Source of the DNA: Amphibalanus amphitrite
Lineage: Eukaryota > Arthropoda > Thecostraca > Balanomorpha > Balanidae
DNA length: 64,000 nt
Assembly (NCBI RefSeq): GCF_019059575.1
Contig: NW_024881611.1
Location: 1,023,200 to 1,087,199, forward strand
Reading direction: 5' to 3'
The position numbers were made by a program, and so were the translations under genes. This document shows positions 1 through 14,900 of this stretch, in pieces. The first letter of the stretch is position 1, and the number at the start of each line of letters is the position of its first letter. The notes below the pieces were generated by a model that saw nothing but the letters and a program-made list of their open reading frames with translations, had not been told where the DNA came from and ran no database searches.

Positions 1-3000
1 CATAGGACAGGGTCAAATTTGTGATACAAACTCAGGCGGTGTCATATGGGTGCCTCTAATCGAACAGCGCAATCACCACTGGTTGGCAACCTTTGTCGAG
101 CCAACTCCTGATCAGCCGCACGGCACGACTCGTCCGAGACGCCGCACAGAGCCATTGAGTACAGATGCATCGCACCGCGTGCAGCCGACACGTGCCGACG
201 GAGGTGGGAGGACAGTCGGACGGCAGGGGCCCAACTGGCCTCGCGTATTGCACGGACTTGTCTGCACGGTAATGGCGTATGGCGGCGGTGCAGAGCCGAC
301 CGACAGTCGTGTCGGAGCGGGTGCTAGGAAACAGACGCCGCTCTGTCCTCACAGGTTCACAGGCGGGCCGCGGCAGTGGGCGAGCCGATACATATCACGG
401 CTCCACGCGCAACTGCACAGTGCACACACTCGGATCCATGTAGTGATAAGGGACAGCGACGGCCGGTTCAACCACGGAGAGCGGCAGGGGTGACAACGTC
501 CGAAGTGCGCAAAAATATCCAGTTGACATATGTTTCAAGTAAATCTGAGCACTTGAACAAAATAGGATGATACGATATATATCTACCGATTGAACCGATT
601 GGAGTGGTACCGAAGTGGATCACTGCCGGTAGCTTATCCAACCCAGCCCAACGTTGCTGACGTCACATGAACTCGCCGTATCTACCCCACACTCCACCGA
701 GCCCACGCGGTGGAGTGGAGGACCCCTCACACCAGCCGGTCTGTGTGAGCGGGGACAAACAGCCGGCATCGATCGCGCGCTCACGCGGCTCCCCTCCCCA
801 CTCCCATCGGAGTCGACACCGGCCGGCCCACGCACACTGTGGCCCGGTCCGCCTGCGGCCATGTGCACTGCGTACGGGAGGGAGGGCACAGCTGATCGGG
901 CGGTGTGGGGTAACGATTGTAAATTGAGATACACTCCTTAAATTTAATGTATAACTTGATGCCATGCTATGCTGCCATAAATAGAACAATTCAATAGTGG
1001 CTTTAACTTGATAACTCATATGTCACTCACAAAAATCTATTGTCTATCTTTGGAATGCAACGTCACCATACTGTACCCTTTCTTTCAAAACCGTTGCCCA
1101 CTGCACGTGTGAAGCATCGATGAAAGGGAAGCACAGCCACTCTGCAATATGCATTGCAAGGCCCACACAGCTCATGCAGTGCAATGATTAACGTCCGGTC
1201 ACGTGTGACCTATTGGCAGTCCACATGTGGCGGGCCGAGCGACCTACTCCACCCAGCGGGGCACACACGTGGGGTCCAGCAAACCCTTCTCTAACCAGTA
1301 TCAGGGAATAATTCCTGAAATTAGTGACACTACGTCTACACTACCTCCAATGATACTGAGAGTAACTGCCGCTGAGGCACCCTGAATTTCACGCGACAAA
1401 TTCAACAAAAGCCGTCTCGGTGCGTGTGTCTGATGGGAGCCACACAGCCGCCCGACAGCTCATCAGGAGGGCAGACGAGCCGCGACCTCCCGTCACGTCA
1501 CGCGCCGGCGTCACGTCACTTCCGTCATCGTCACGCACTTCCCCGATCAGCTCCGGCGTCACCCCTGGAGGCGTCCCTCGGAGATGTGGCCTCGCTCAGA
1601 TCAGAGACGCCGCGCCGCGCCGCGCCGGTCCTCCGTGATTCATCGGCAGGGAGGAACGTCCGCTCGATCTGCCGCAGAGCTCCCCTCCGGCGACCGAGGC
1701 GCGAGCCTCTCAGGGACCCATCGAGGCCGCGAGACGCACTGAAAGGTCGTCCGTCCAGCCAGCGCGGTGGTCCGGGGGTCGACTGTTCATCTCTCCTCAT
1801 ACCTGTGGAGAGATCCGCTCGCAAGCTGGCGTGGGACATCCTCGCCTCTACGTGAGGGCATGGTTCACTCAGCGGCCGATCGGACCGCCACGCCGACCTG
1901 TGCACTGAGCAAAACATGGAACTTCCAATCTCGATCCGTTTAGCGGCCGATCGGATAGAGCACAGACCCACCCTGGCCGCCGTCCGGTCAGCCAAGGCCG
2001 GTGCTGTTGACAGTCCAATCGGCTCGGTCACGTGACAGGGACGGCATACTGTCGGCTCGGTCACGTGACGGGGACAGCATACTGTCGCCGAGCGCCGAAC
2101 GGTCACGCCGTTCGTTTGTCTCTCATCGGTCTACATGAGCAGCTTCCTCGGCTGCATCCGGTCCGTCCCGGTCTACCACAGCTGGGTCCGGGACAGACAC
2201 CACGGCTAGAGGATAGTCGCCAACAGGAACGGGGAAAGGATGAAGGAAGGAATGACTGAGTCCGGCAGACGGCCAGGCAAACTCTGATAGGCATGATTCA
2301 GCAGGTGATTGACGTTCAGATGATGCAAACGCCTCTCAGAAAGACTCCTCGCCTCGTGGTCTGGTCATTGCCACTGGGTGTTCGGGTCAGACTGATAGAG
2401 CGTCGAGTGAGGGTAGCACAAGGGCTGTCGGGCGGCTATCGTCCGCGGACCGCGCCGTTCCCAGGCCTGGCCGGCGGTCCCCCGCCGCGCTCCGGATCGG
2501 GTGTCGCTGCCGACGTCGCCGCCGACGCCGCCCAGGGACGCGCCCGCTGCGCAGGCTGGACAAACAGACCGACGTCTCTGTCGCAGTGTCACCAACCCGT
2601 CCCCTGGGAGCCCCGCTGGGTTTCTGTTCGCAGCCTGACGCGACAGCAGGCTCATCAGATCAGCCACAACTTGGCACACCTCAGCTCTATCATCCCCAGC
2701 CCAGCCTGAGGAGGAGTCATCCCATCCCACCCAACAGAGCCATTCCGTGGTTCGTCAGACTGCCCCGCTCCCGGCGGCTGCGGTTGGGCGGCTCTCCCTC
2801 CCAGAGACCACTAATTACCGACACGCGGCGTCCTGCAGGGGTCACTGGCTGCGCCCGCCGGGAACGACCGAGGGCGAGCCACCGCGACACGCCGCCGCCC
2901 CTGCTCGCTGATTTATGCTTCGCCGAGCGCGACGCGAAGATGAACAGAGGCCAAGCACGAAGATAAGTGTTATCCGTGGCCTGAAAATAGCTCCCCCGTG

Positions 3001-4168
3001 CAAGTTTCGAAGGGTTGGACGATCAGCGCCCGTCGGGTCGATTGAGCGGTCCCTCGGGAGGGTAGACAGAGCTGGGTTTCTGCCAGCTTGCGGGTCTGAA
3101 TGGGGAAGGGGAAGCTGAGGATCCAGCGCCGAACAAGGGTCGTCACCGTCGTCTCGATTACGCCAGCAAAATGTTTTCCAGGCGAGTCGGGCGATTGGCA
3201 AATATTCCAACTCAGTCGTCCCAGTATCAGTGACGCAAATGTCCACCTTCCCGGTACCCTCGACTAAACAGATGAGAAAGCGCAGCCGTTTTTCCTTCTT
3301 CGAACTAATATCGCATCACATTCCTTTTCAAGAGTTTAATTACGCTGAAAATGGACACCCATCCTTATATTCTCCTGTAACTATAGCCTAACCAGGCTGA
3401 ATGCGGGATCCTCTGTTCAGCTCGTCTCGTCTCCGTGTTGGACCAGACGGGACGACATTCCGGCTATTGTCCGGTCACAGCGGCGGGTCACCTCCAGCGC
3501 TCACAAACAGCGCAGGTCGCCGGCGCGCCCCTGGGCCGCGCGCCGCCCGCCGGCCGGCCGTTCATGAGCCGGCCATTGTGCGCGCAGCGGCGGACGGAGG
3601 GCGCCGGGGGCGGCACGGGGCGCCGCGTGTCAGCCGCCCGGGGAGCCAGACACACCGCCTGCCGTCCCAGGCCTCCAAGGACGGTAACGGCCGCACTGAG
3701 ACGGCCACAGACCGCACGCAGCCACAGGGGAAGTCATTCGATACACCACATCAGCCGCAGGCTGAACGCAGACCAGCAGTGCGGGCTGATCGGCGAAAAC
3801 AACAAAAACAAAACAGGTTACCACACCATTGAGCGACGGCGCCGTGCGAGCGTTTGAGCTCGACTCGCTGAAGACTCACCTGCCGTCATCAGCACATGGC
3901 TCCAGTTGTTCTTGGGCGGCGCGATACACTGAAAGAGGCTGCTGCCGGAGCTGTGGCGGCCCCTCTCGGAGCGTGGCTCCCTCATGGCGGCGTCCGGCGC
4001 GCGCCACGCACACTCCCCTACCTCCGCGACCGTCTCCACACAACTGACGCGCCGGCGAGCGGCGAGCGCGGCGGCGACGGAGATGACCCTGCCGCCTGGC
4101 GGCCGGTTGCCGTACTACCCTCGCCGTGCAGATGGCAGCACCCTCCTGCCATCCCCGCCTGTCGTTAT
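1..4168. other. GC-rich stretch without a recognised gene
   Basis: I see no exon with a recognisable protein family here. Open frames are numerous only because GC-rich DNA has few stop codons, and their products are arginine-, proline- and alanine-rich with no domain. The block could be intergenic or a large intron of a gene outside the window. Only short repeats stand out (see 2021-2086). Confidence 0.5.
2021..2086. repeat. Two tandem 33-bp units, each with a perfect E-box palindrome
   Basis: Two adjacent 33-bp copies (2021-2053 and 2054-2086) differ at only a couple of positions. Each contains the palindrome GTCACGTGAC, whose core CACGTG is the canonical E-box bound by bHLH factors such as USF, MITF/TFE and CLOCK-CYCLE. 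The repetition is directly visible; a regulatory role is inference. Confidence 0.6.
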
Positions 4169-4172
4169 CTGG

Positions 4173-5974
4173 GGGGCATTCCACGTCAAATCGAACAAAA
4201 ATCGGCTGTTTTGCACCTTACCGTCAGCGATTTCATTATAAATTTGTGAGCGAGTTCCTCTGTGGCCCCGGACATTACATTGATGTTTTTTGCACATTCT
4301 GACCACAGGTCTTCTAAATATAGGGCATCGAATTTTTGCAAAATGTTGCATCTTTATATTTTTGAACGACCATAACTTTGGTTGTACTTGTTTGATTTGA
4401 ATGAAATAAACCTTACTGTTAAGGTAATTTCTTAAGCATTTGTTTAGAATTGCACCTACTTAAATATATGACCTTGAAATTTGCTTAACTCTGTTCTTAA
4501 GCACAAATATTGAAATAGCAAAAAACACGTCACCTTCGATTTGGCTCATTTTCATATATTTTATTGCCTACCATATTCTTAACAACCTGTGAAAAAATTA
4601 GAGTGGGCCATTCATAAGTTTTGAAGAAAATTGCACATATGCAAACGTATGTTAGCACGCGCAGTGGAGGGGGAAGAGCGAATTTCGCCCACCCCTCCTG
4701 TTTTTCGCCAATATTTCATAAGATTAATGCGAAATTAATTATGGCTACCTGTCAAGAATTGAATTGGACATCTCATCGTGCAATCAATAAGAAAATCGGT
4801 TCACAACTGTTCTAGTAATAGCGGTGTAAAGTGAACATCCTGTCGCCGCAGCGACGCGGCGACTCGGCAGCCGGCGCCGACCGCTACGCGCCGCCTGAAT
4901 TGTAGACTGTGCCGGGACGGAACGGAACGGTTCTGTCTTTACATCGCGCTCCCTACCGCTGATTACGTTCGATTCGCGTCAAATTTTGTGAGAAGACTAA
5001 GAAATGTACAGGCAATCTTATGGTGAAAGAATTTTGAAAATCGGTTGGTAAACAATTTAAATATGAACGTGTAAACACAAAATTGTGATTGTTGCGTTTC
5101 CCGCATCGGCCGAGCCCGCCTCAGCCGGCGACATGTAACTCTTAGCAGGCCTCTAGGCTCTAACTGCCATATTTATTATTGGATTAACTAGAAATTCCCC
5201 ATACATACTAAAAAATGTATGTTCTTTCGTATAGTGAAGATCAAAAGACGTGAAGATATCGTTGCGTGATAATGTTTTCGTTGAATTTACTTCATGATGC
5301 ATTTCCACACGGCTCAAAATTCACCGCAAAATACCGTTTGCCTGAGACACTTTTACTATGGAACGTGAATGCTTGACTACGATGAATATGCATTTCCATT
5401 CTCGCAGAGTTTGGGATATCACTAATCAACAATCATTCATTTCAGAAAGTGTACACAAGCAAGCATGTCTTGACTCTGTCTTTCAAGGTCACGCGCGGTT
5501 GCGTGATGTTGATCCATGAAAACGGCGTTTGCCGCGAAAGTTATGAATGGCCCACTCCAATTTTTTCACAGATGGTTAGGAACATTGTGACGGACATAAT
5601 ATGTAAAAATTACCCAAATCGAAGGTGACGTGTTTTTTGCTATTTAAATTTTTCTGTTTTAATTCAAGGTCAAATGCATTTCAAGGTCACTTCAATTTAA
5701 TTTTATAATTAAAATCAAAGCCTTATCAATTGCCTATAAGACCCTGTTAATATTATTTTGATACCAGAAAAGGAACCAGAGTTATAGCCATTTAAAAAAT
5801 TGATGTGTGGCATTTTTCGCTATATTCGATGACCTATATCTCAGCGATACGTTATCAAATTTCGAAAATATTATACGTAACTCAGTTTTGAACCATGCCC
5901 AGTCTGCCTACAAATTTTCAGAAAAATCGAAGGGGATGACGGATTTCGGTGTTTGATTTGACGTGGAATGCCCC
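4173..5974. mobile_element. Non-autonomous DNA transposon, 1.8 kb, copy 1
   Basis: The ends are inverted repeats beginning GGGGCATTCCACGTCAAATC, with the complementary end at 5955-5974. The four bases CTGG flank both sides (4169-4172 and 5975-5978) and look like a target-site duplication. A second copy of nearly identical sequence lies at 59846-62992 and is flanked by a different 4-bp duplication, AGCA, which supports both the boundaries and the 4-bp duplication length. The interior is AT-rich apart from a short GC-rich patch (about 4840-4910) and has no long open frame, so it is non-autonomous. Four-bp duplications occur in Sola, Ginger and Academ transposons, but I cannot assign the superfamily. 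Confidence 0.85.
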
Positions 5975-8900
5975 CTGGATTTCGGCTCGCGGCGGAGCGG
6001 GCGCCGCGGGAGAGTTGGGACCTTGGCAACGGCTGGCTAGCCCGGCGGCTGGCCAGCCGGCCACGCGAGCAGGAAGTCAACAGCCACTCAACGTCGCGGG
6101 TACAAAGACGACCGCCGCCGTAACGTGTGGCTCTCGACACCACGCGATGTTAAACAGACGCCAGCGACGCGACATTTCGCCGCCGACGTGCGCGTCACGC
6201 ATACAGGCCCTCACTCAGCGGTGAGCGGGTAGCTGAGTGAAGGGTTTCACAGTCCTCCCCAGGCGACCAAACAGGCTCGCTTCGGCACAAAATAGTCCTC
6301 TCCATCTCCTAAACTGACCCCGTCATCTCCTCGACATGCCGCGCGGTGAGAAAAGTGACTCGGCCCCGTCCACGAACTGTCTGAGGATGACTAAGTACCG
6401 GCCCGGTGTGACTAAACGGCACAGACGATTACTCAGCGGCCACGATAGTGATCAGGCGTCACAGCAGACAACGACGCCGTGTCCCTCACGGCCTCACCAT
6501 CAACAAGGACTTAACAGCTCTCAGACGGCCATCAAGTATCAACAAAGGCCTCATATCACTCAATACGCCTTGCGCGTGCGTCACTCAATTTGAGTAGGGC
6601 CAACTAACGGAGAGCAAACTAACAAACAAACCTCTCGGCTCTCATAGATTGCAAGATATCATGACACGTCGTGGAACGAGGACGCACTCTAGCTGCTCTA
6701 ATAATGCTAAAGCCAGTCCAAGATCGCGCATACCATTACCTTTCAAACAGCCGCATTCTGTTTGCGTTTCGGCACCATTCTGTCATCCGTCAGCCCCTTG
6801 CACGGCGTCAGCGGGTATTTTCTCACCGAGAGGCGGCGGCGGTGGCTGCAGCTCGCGCTAAGTGCGGACCGCCCGCCTGGCTCGGGCGACTATCAGCCAG
6901 CACGGGCCTCTCGCCGTGTCACGCGAGCTCATAACGGAGCACGGGCACCGCCAGCACCGCCCCTCTGCTCAGATGAGGACGGCACGCCGCATTTACGGAC
7001 AAGAGCAAACAAAAGAGACCGTGAACATGTGGACGAGTTTCACTTACGAAGGACCAGAGACCGAGCTAATAATGTCAAGGAGGTCGGTACAGCGTTTTCC
7101 GGCCGCCAACCCCTGCGCACCGCCCCACGAATACACAGCATTAGACGGTGGGGCCAGCACAGGAGCAGAGGGTAATTAGCGGAAGTGAGTCCCGGTCGCA
7201 TGCAAGCAGGGCGTGAGACACGAGAGCCGAGTAACGTAACATGTAAACGGCCATAATTTATCCGACAGCGTGAGCACTCATATGAGGGAGGGCTTTCAGA
7301 CTAATGAAAATATCGTGTGTTTGTCATCTTATGTCGACCATTTGCCCTCAATGTCACTCCCGTGACCCGACTGGTCCACTCGCGTTCCGTAATCCATATT
7401 AGCACAATGGGCCTCACGTGTTATCTCAGTGCAGTCAGTCATTCATAACGGGGAAAGTCTACACACCCGGCGTGGTTACCGTCGATTATCATCGCAAATA
7501 AAACAGGATAACAGGCCGGTACACGACCCGCAGACACCAGACTCATTTCTCGCGCTGATCGAGCCCGAGTGTTTGCCGAGCTGCCGGGCTCAGTTTGTCG
7601 AACCGGGCGTGCTAATCTCGCCGGCTGATCGGCGTTTCCGGCCCCTGTCTCGGTTCACCGTGTTCTCTCGCGTTTACCCCAGCTCGGGCCGCCGCGCCGG
7701 TCGAATGCGCCAGCCTCTCTGCGTCTCTGAGAGCACGAGTGACCTCGCTGGACACCGAGATCGGCCTTGGGTACGGCCGATGCACCGGAAATGCTGGACA
7801 CCACTGAAACATGAAGGCTCGGCCCGGCGGCGTGACCAGCACGTCAAGTGCACAACCGCCGCGGTGAGACTCCAGTCGGCCTTCGAAACTCACCCACCAT
7901 ACTCCGACAAAAACGCCATCCGATCCGATCGCTCTCAGCGCCAAGAACGGCGAGCATCAAAACGCACGCTATTGACGTTTCATGTACTGGGTCATGGATT
8001 CCACCGTCCAGCACTATTATTGGCGGACCGTCACGTCCACCAGCCGAGTCAGACACACGTTCCAGACAGCACCCCGTCGTGCAGCGCCCGCCGACAATGT
8101 ATGCCATTGCACGGCGCCGACGGCCGCCGGCGCATATATTGCCGCCGCGCCGCGCGTCAATGCCAGCTGATGACGTCACCGTGTCTGACTGGCGAGGCAT
8201 TAGCGGCGCGGATGGCGACTCTTCAGGCACTAATGGCGCAGCTTCACACGGCGCTGGTGGCTGATCTCGTGTCTAAGGCATCGACTAGGCGCCGGGATTC
8301 TGTCACAGATCACCCGGCTTACAGCATTTCCGGGGCTCACCCAGCCTCGGCGCAACGATTTTGCAACTCACTTCATGGAAGTCCAACAACACAAGGACTC
8401 CTGTCCAAAGGACACGGACTCAGGACTTACGCATCAAGCCAATGCAGACTCGGGGACTCTTGGAAGGTCATCTGGACTCTGGAGTGGAGATAGCCGCGCG
8501 TCGAGCGTCGTCTTCCTGTTGTACCCCGACCGTGGCCACTATCTGCCCTGCTTCCGGCGCTGGAGAAGCGTCCCTGCAGGAGCTATGTCCACAGGCCCGG
8601 CCGGGAGGGCTAGGAGACAGGCCCGAACGGACCAGGAGGCAGGCCTGGTCGGGCTAGAACGCGGGCCGGGTCGGAGTAGAATACAAGCCGGCTGACTGGG
8701 CGGTCAGACGCCGAACTCTGGAGTCTCGCTCGAGGCTGACGGAGGCAGTGCTGGAACTGGCGGCAGGGTCGAGGGGCGGAGCTGGCGTAGCGGGGCCGGC
8801 CGGCCAGTCCGGCTGGTGACCGTGGCCGGTATATATCAGTGAACTGTCGGGCTTCCCAGAGCTGACCGCATTCCACGCCGCCGGATCGGTTTCATGAAGC

Positions 8901-11900
8901 TCGGACCTCATCAGAATGCAGCCCGAAGCAGGACGCCAGCTCTGTGCATGATCCGAGCTCGCATAACTGAGGCCTGTGCTACCGGGCTGACTTATTTATG
9001 TTACATAAATGAAGCTGAACGATTTACATGCAGTTTTGGGCTCAAAGCAATGCGCAAAGTCAGCATGAGTCCCATATCCAAGCGCAACATTTCATAGCAA
9101 CATCATGAAACGTTTAATGATACGCAAAGCTAAACGTGTACGAAACTCGCGAGAACGATTCCTACCACTACACTAGCGCTCGTCCGCATCTTAGTAACCA
9201 ATACTTCTATCATTTTCTCTTTGTGCATTGACAACTTGTTGTCATCCATTGTCAATGTCAGCGCGCGCCCACTAAAATCCAGCCGACCGGCGAAGGGTTT
9301 TCCGCCGTGGCGAACCAGCTATCCAACAGCAGGTTCCTGCCTGACAGGACACAGCATAACAGGTCACTGTCCGGCAGCAGGTCACCAATCAGCGAGTAAC
9401 AGCGCCATCCACCGGGCTCTGACAGTTGTGTGCCCTCGCCGCGACCTTGCAACAGGCCGCCCTCGGCGCGCGGCCGCTCTCAATTATCGCCCGAACGGGA
9501 AACGGGACCGCAAAAACCCGCCAGCCACCATACAAACAGATTAGCGCAGAGGTCTGCTTCAGTTCAGATCAGCTGCAGTGCAAACTGCAAGAGGTCCGCT
9601 GGTGAAGATAACAATCGGCAGTAAAATTACGACAATCTAACTAAACTAAAAATGACGCTGTCACTACTACCGCATACGTATTCGTTCACAATGTCCGTGA
9701 AACAGTGGGAACATTGCTAAGACCTTGAAATATTCCATTCGAAAGATGACGACTATTCAGTATTGAGCATTCCTCGTGATGTACCATAGGTAGTCCTGCA
9801 AAGAAGGATATTTCAGCCGAGGAACATCGGTACCTACCACGATCCACACCCTGTCGATGTCGGCAGTTTCTGAAAGCCATGGCAGATGATATCATAATGA
9901 TAGGGCTGGAGAGCGACGGACGAGAGCACGGCGGGGCGAACACAGCCGCTCGAGCACGGCGGCGGGGAGCACGAGATGCGGCAGGACACGCCATCGCCGT
10001 GTCGCCGGCTGCGGACCGCGCCCCACCAATTTCAGCCCCGTCTGCCCACCGCCGTTCGAGTCGCTCGGCTGACTCAGGCCGGCCGTATAATACGGGCGGG
10101 CGGCGTCCCTGAGTCAGACCGGCCGGTCCAGGAACGGCCGGCCGGCGGTGACGGAGCAGAAACGAGCGAGCTCGAGTACAGACCGGCTCTGTGATCGGGC
10201 TGCTTTGGCCGGCGGTCAGTGGCGAGCGACGGACGACGGCCGAGAGGCCACACCCGGCGCATCGGCCGACGAGACGGTACGCCGCAGTTCAATATCCAAC
10301 ACTCACACACAGCAACAGACCCCGCCAGAGCCACACTCATAGCAGCACTGCCCACCAACACTGCCCGCTGTCCAGCTAACCATACCCAAAGCAGAACCGC
10401 CCACCACACTCAAGGCAGCGCCGCCCACCACAGCATCTGCCGCGCAACCGACCAAGAAAACAAACAGTAGCCGCCGGCGGTACCGTCATCAGTCGCCGGC
10501 CAGGAGACGAGGTCATAGTTCACCCCACCCACCAGCGTCGCTGCAGACGGTGACCACAGCTCGGTCGGAGTTCATGGTGTGCCGGAGGGGAGGAGGCGAA
10601 TCGTCTACGCCCCGGTCACACCCGGCCGTAGCGGCAGCACGGCAACGGTACTCGGCGTGCTCGGCTAAAGCCAGACGCGGCCGGGAGAGACAGATAGGGC
10701 CCTCAGTCGGCTGTCAGTTGGACGAGATGATCTGCAGCCAGGGAAGTATCAGCCGATAAGTCGTATTACCCAGAACGAGGCGAGAGTGAGCAGCGACCGC
10801 TGCAAGACACGCAGCGACTCTCTCCTGCAGAGAAACCTGCATTCCTCTCTCATCGGACTGCATCCGAGCAGCAAACACACACCCAGTGAACAAATCCCTG
10901 TGAATTCAGTTGATCCAAGATCACCGAGCACCACTGAGGATCGCCCATCTAAAAATATAGCAGCTATTTCTGAGCCGTCAACACCTAACAGCATGACGCT
11001 CTTTGAGAAATAACACCTCAGATACTGCACGAAAACAACGCTATGAAGGACCTTTCGTGCGGTGTACGCTGAGCTGCATCGTCACACACGAAACCCACGG
11101 AATCACGCGAGGAGCGGAGCGGCGGGGCGACTGCACGGCACGCCGGACACCAGCCATGATCACAGCGGACGCCCTCGGACTGTTGGTCAGCATTTTTCGC
11201 CGCCGTGCAGCCCGCCAGTGCCGTGGCCGCCTTGATTCCTCTGACATCACCCGGCTCGGCAGTCGTCCCTCCGTCCGGTCCGCGCCGTCTGCAGGGGACC
11301 AGCGGGCGTCATGAGGACACATGGCCCGGCACTGCGGACCGCTGCGGCCCACCGGACCACGCGTCAGACCGGCTGTGAAGAATGGTCAGCCTCCGCACAA
11401 GCCGGGTCACCGGATTGTGACGACGAGTGGTGCTTTATGGGTAGCTCACCAACCGCCACAACGAAAACAGACTGAGCATGGACGGTGGCTCGTGGTCGAC
11501 TCGTGGCTGTGGTTTCACGGCAGCACACAGTCAGTCGAGCTGAGCGGCAGACTCCCGTACCGGACAGCGGAAAGCAGGGGCACACTGCACAAGGGCAAGT
11601 CAAGACTGCAGTGCAGCATACTGTAGCTGGATAGTCGGATAATTGAGAACTGAAAACAACCAGAGATCTGTGAGCTAATGTAAAGTCTGAACAAGACTGA
11701 CTTCGACAAATCAAGCTAATTCGCCAAAATCTGAACGGAAGAGGCGAGCACCGGAGCAGCAGGCCGTACCACTAAAACGGTATGAAACGTATGAGCGAAT
11801 GAAACTGGCACCTGGCAAGAAAGTCGCATAGCCTTACACCCAGAGCAATGGGCAGCAGGAGAGCAAGGCAAGGGCACTTTGAAGGCAGCAGAACAATGCC

Positions 11901-14900
11901 TTCATCAGAATCAGGTGGACCGCAGGATAGTAAATCAGGCGGACAGTGGAAGAGCAGGAGGGGCTCGATCAAATGTCGCTCCCGTTCCCAGCGATATTCG
12001 AATGTCGGGTCATCTGTCAGTCCGCCCACGCCATCCGTCCTCGCTGATGATTGAGAGGCCCCAGGGATCGCCCGTGCAGGGCGGCAATATAGATCACTGC
12101 AGGACCAGCAAATCTTTGGGGTCTAGCTAGTCTTTTGCTGTCTTCGACCGAAGAAATTGCTGGGAGTTATGAACTTGAAATACTCAGCAGTACCTAACCT
12201 AAGCATGGTTTGCGCATTACAATACAAAGCGTAGTGCTCGATCCTCGGATTTCGAAGAATCATTCACAGAAATGAGTAACAGTACATTGAAGCAAAGAAA
12301 TGTTTCATCGACCTGCACATATCTAGACCATTAACCGGAGAATCATCCCAAATCCTTCACGCACCGGTTAGATCATCTCTGACCCAGAAATACCTCCGTG
12401 ACGGCCGCGGTTTTCAGACTCTCATGACGTCATTCGACGATCCGCAGATGACGAAACTTCCCACTCTCCGGGAGCCGCTGCGGTTCTTTCCGGAGTTCCG
12501 TCGCTGCACGGGAATAAAAAAAGACCTTGGATTCCTCTACTATCGTCCTGCGCATACCGCACCCGGCATAGTTCCTCCTAGTTCTGCCAGTAGGTGCGGG
12601 TTTGGTGGCAGCAATGTAGGGACCCGGACAAAACAGTTCACGGTGCACCTGCATAATTTTCCAGGCGGTTTGGAAAACAAGAAAAAGACAAACAGGATCT
12701 CCAAGTTTGTTTTATCAACAAAAGTCATCAATAAAAACTTTTCGAGTTCCACTGCGCTTTAGCATTTCCTCCTTGGTATTTTTCCACATCGGGGAATTCG
12801 CCGGTTTCCGTAATCGTGAGCGGTTTCCGCCGTTTCTTTTTTCACCCGACACCAATCACACCTTCATCGTGACCATACCGACAGTCACGCCCCGCCGGAC
12901 CGGTCCGGACCGGGTGCTGGCGGACGGCGCCGCGTCACGTCGGACACCGGCGCGCCGCGCACGTCGACGGCTCACGACTCTATCACAGCGAGCCCAGCCA
13001 GGACCGCCTACCGCGCTCGCCGCGCGACTCGCTTCATCGCGTGTTCACCAGCGGAATGCTCGCCGCGGCGGGTACACAAGGCGGACACGGCGGGCGGAGG
13101 ATGGTGAAATACGTCTTCAGTTACCTTTCATCGGTGAGGATCGTATCAGCTTCAACGTGCTGGGCTGGGGGTTGTCGGCGGTGGAAGGGATGTTAGGGCA
13201 GATGGGGAGGCGATGGCGAATGCACGCCGCACTGTGATTTACTCGTCATCACGCGCGTGTCAATGGCTGTGATCGGGCGCTGGTATGAGGCGGCACGGAG
13301 GCGGCGCGGCGACCGGATCCGGTCCGGCTGACGGCGACACCTCCACGCGCGCGCGCCGTCCCGGCCCCGGCGCGGCGGCAGAGCAGCCGAGCGCCGCTCA
13401 AAATCGATGCCGGCTCCCTCGGCGGCGGCCGGCGCAGGCTTCTCGAGCGGCCCGGCCGCGCTGCCACCCGGAGCTCGGCGCTCGGGTCCGGCCGCAGTGG
13501 CGGCACGAGTTCACGGAAACACACCGAGCCGGGGAGGCGGCCTGTGGTCGGCAGATGAGCGCTCAGGTGTGGGCTGAGTGGAAAGGCAGGTGAGCCTCAC
13601 TCAGTGCTCATGAAACCTGCAGGGGCGTGTCCCCACGTCGATATTCACGGAGTGAGTCACCGCGAGAGGGGAGAGACGCCCCGGCAACACGTGCAGACAA
13701 CGTATTACGGTCTGACATTGATGGATCTACCGCGGTAGACCAGACAGTTCGCAATGGCGAGGACAGCGAGCAGTGGCACTTACGAAACGTAAACATCAGA
13801 TCTACGCCAATACGCAAATCGACGAATCAGTCAAACTCCATCTGATATCACCAAAAATGAATCAATGAATCATCGTGCCACCGGATCACCTGTGGCGTTT
13901 TAGTCATTTTTGGCAACTGAGCTCAATGCACTACATCGCACTTCATTCAAAGACAAAAGCGCAACTTCTCACATCCCTCCGCGTAAAGCTGCGACGGCCA
14001 CCCCGATTAGAACTCACCTTTGACCTGTGTCTCCAGGCCCAGGTCCCTCCTACCGCGCCGGTCCGAGGCCATGGCGCTCTCTGAAACAAAGGGGACCACA
14101 GGGGTGAGTCAGAGAGCGGCCCGGCAGTCCACCGAGCGTCGATCACGCGGCGGCCGGGCGATGGGGGAACCGGCGTCGAGCGTCGAGCGTCGGCGTCGAG
14201 CGTTTCACGACAGCCGGTGAGCGGCGACGGGAGGGGACAAGACAGGAAGGCGAGGGACACGTAGATTAGAGCATCACTCATCCTCAGTAACAGCGAGGAT
14301 GTCCGTCAGGCGCGTCCCTGGAGACGAGGGACGCCACAGACACGGGACACGGCGCCGGCCCGGAGACAGCCCTTCTCCCGTCTGTCTCCGTCTCGCCAGG
14401 TCCCGTGGGGGAGTGTCGTATAGAAGACGTGCCGGAACAGCCGGTCGCCGAGCGCAGGACGCCATCGACACAGGAAGGAGGGGGTCTGGTCCGGAGCGGC
14501 GTGTTTATTGTTGTGGCGCTCGTCCGGGCCACGGGGCACGGCTCCGAGGACAGTACGGCAGCTCAGAGCCCAGCCCGGTCCCTGGTCAACCTGGACTGTT
14601 CTTGTCAGAGGAACACATTGGAACCCAATGCAGAAAGTATTCCCACGATAATGCTTTGGAGGACATCACCAGTTTCCTGTCTTGTGTTACAAGTAGACAG
14701 ATAACTGGTAACAAGACAGGAAACGGCAGCACTGGCGGCGGCTGTAGCAGTTATAGCATATCAGTCAGCCTTCAAGAGTCATATTGCTCAGCCCTTCGCG
14801 GGGGAGGGGTAGCAGTGGCCCCTGTCTACCGCCATCTACCCTTCCCCTTTCACCTACTAACCCCCAGCCAACACCCTACCGCCACGACCCCAATAGCACA

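Noticed and set aside
7429-8493. 354-codon open frame (+) in the GC-rich region
   Set aside because: Composition is Arg/Ser/Pro-rich with no domain or conserved motif, and GC-rich DNA gives long open frames by chance.
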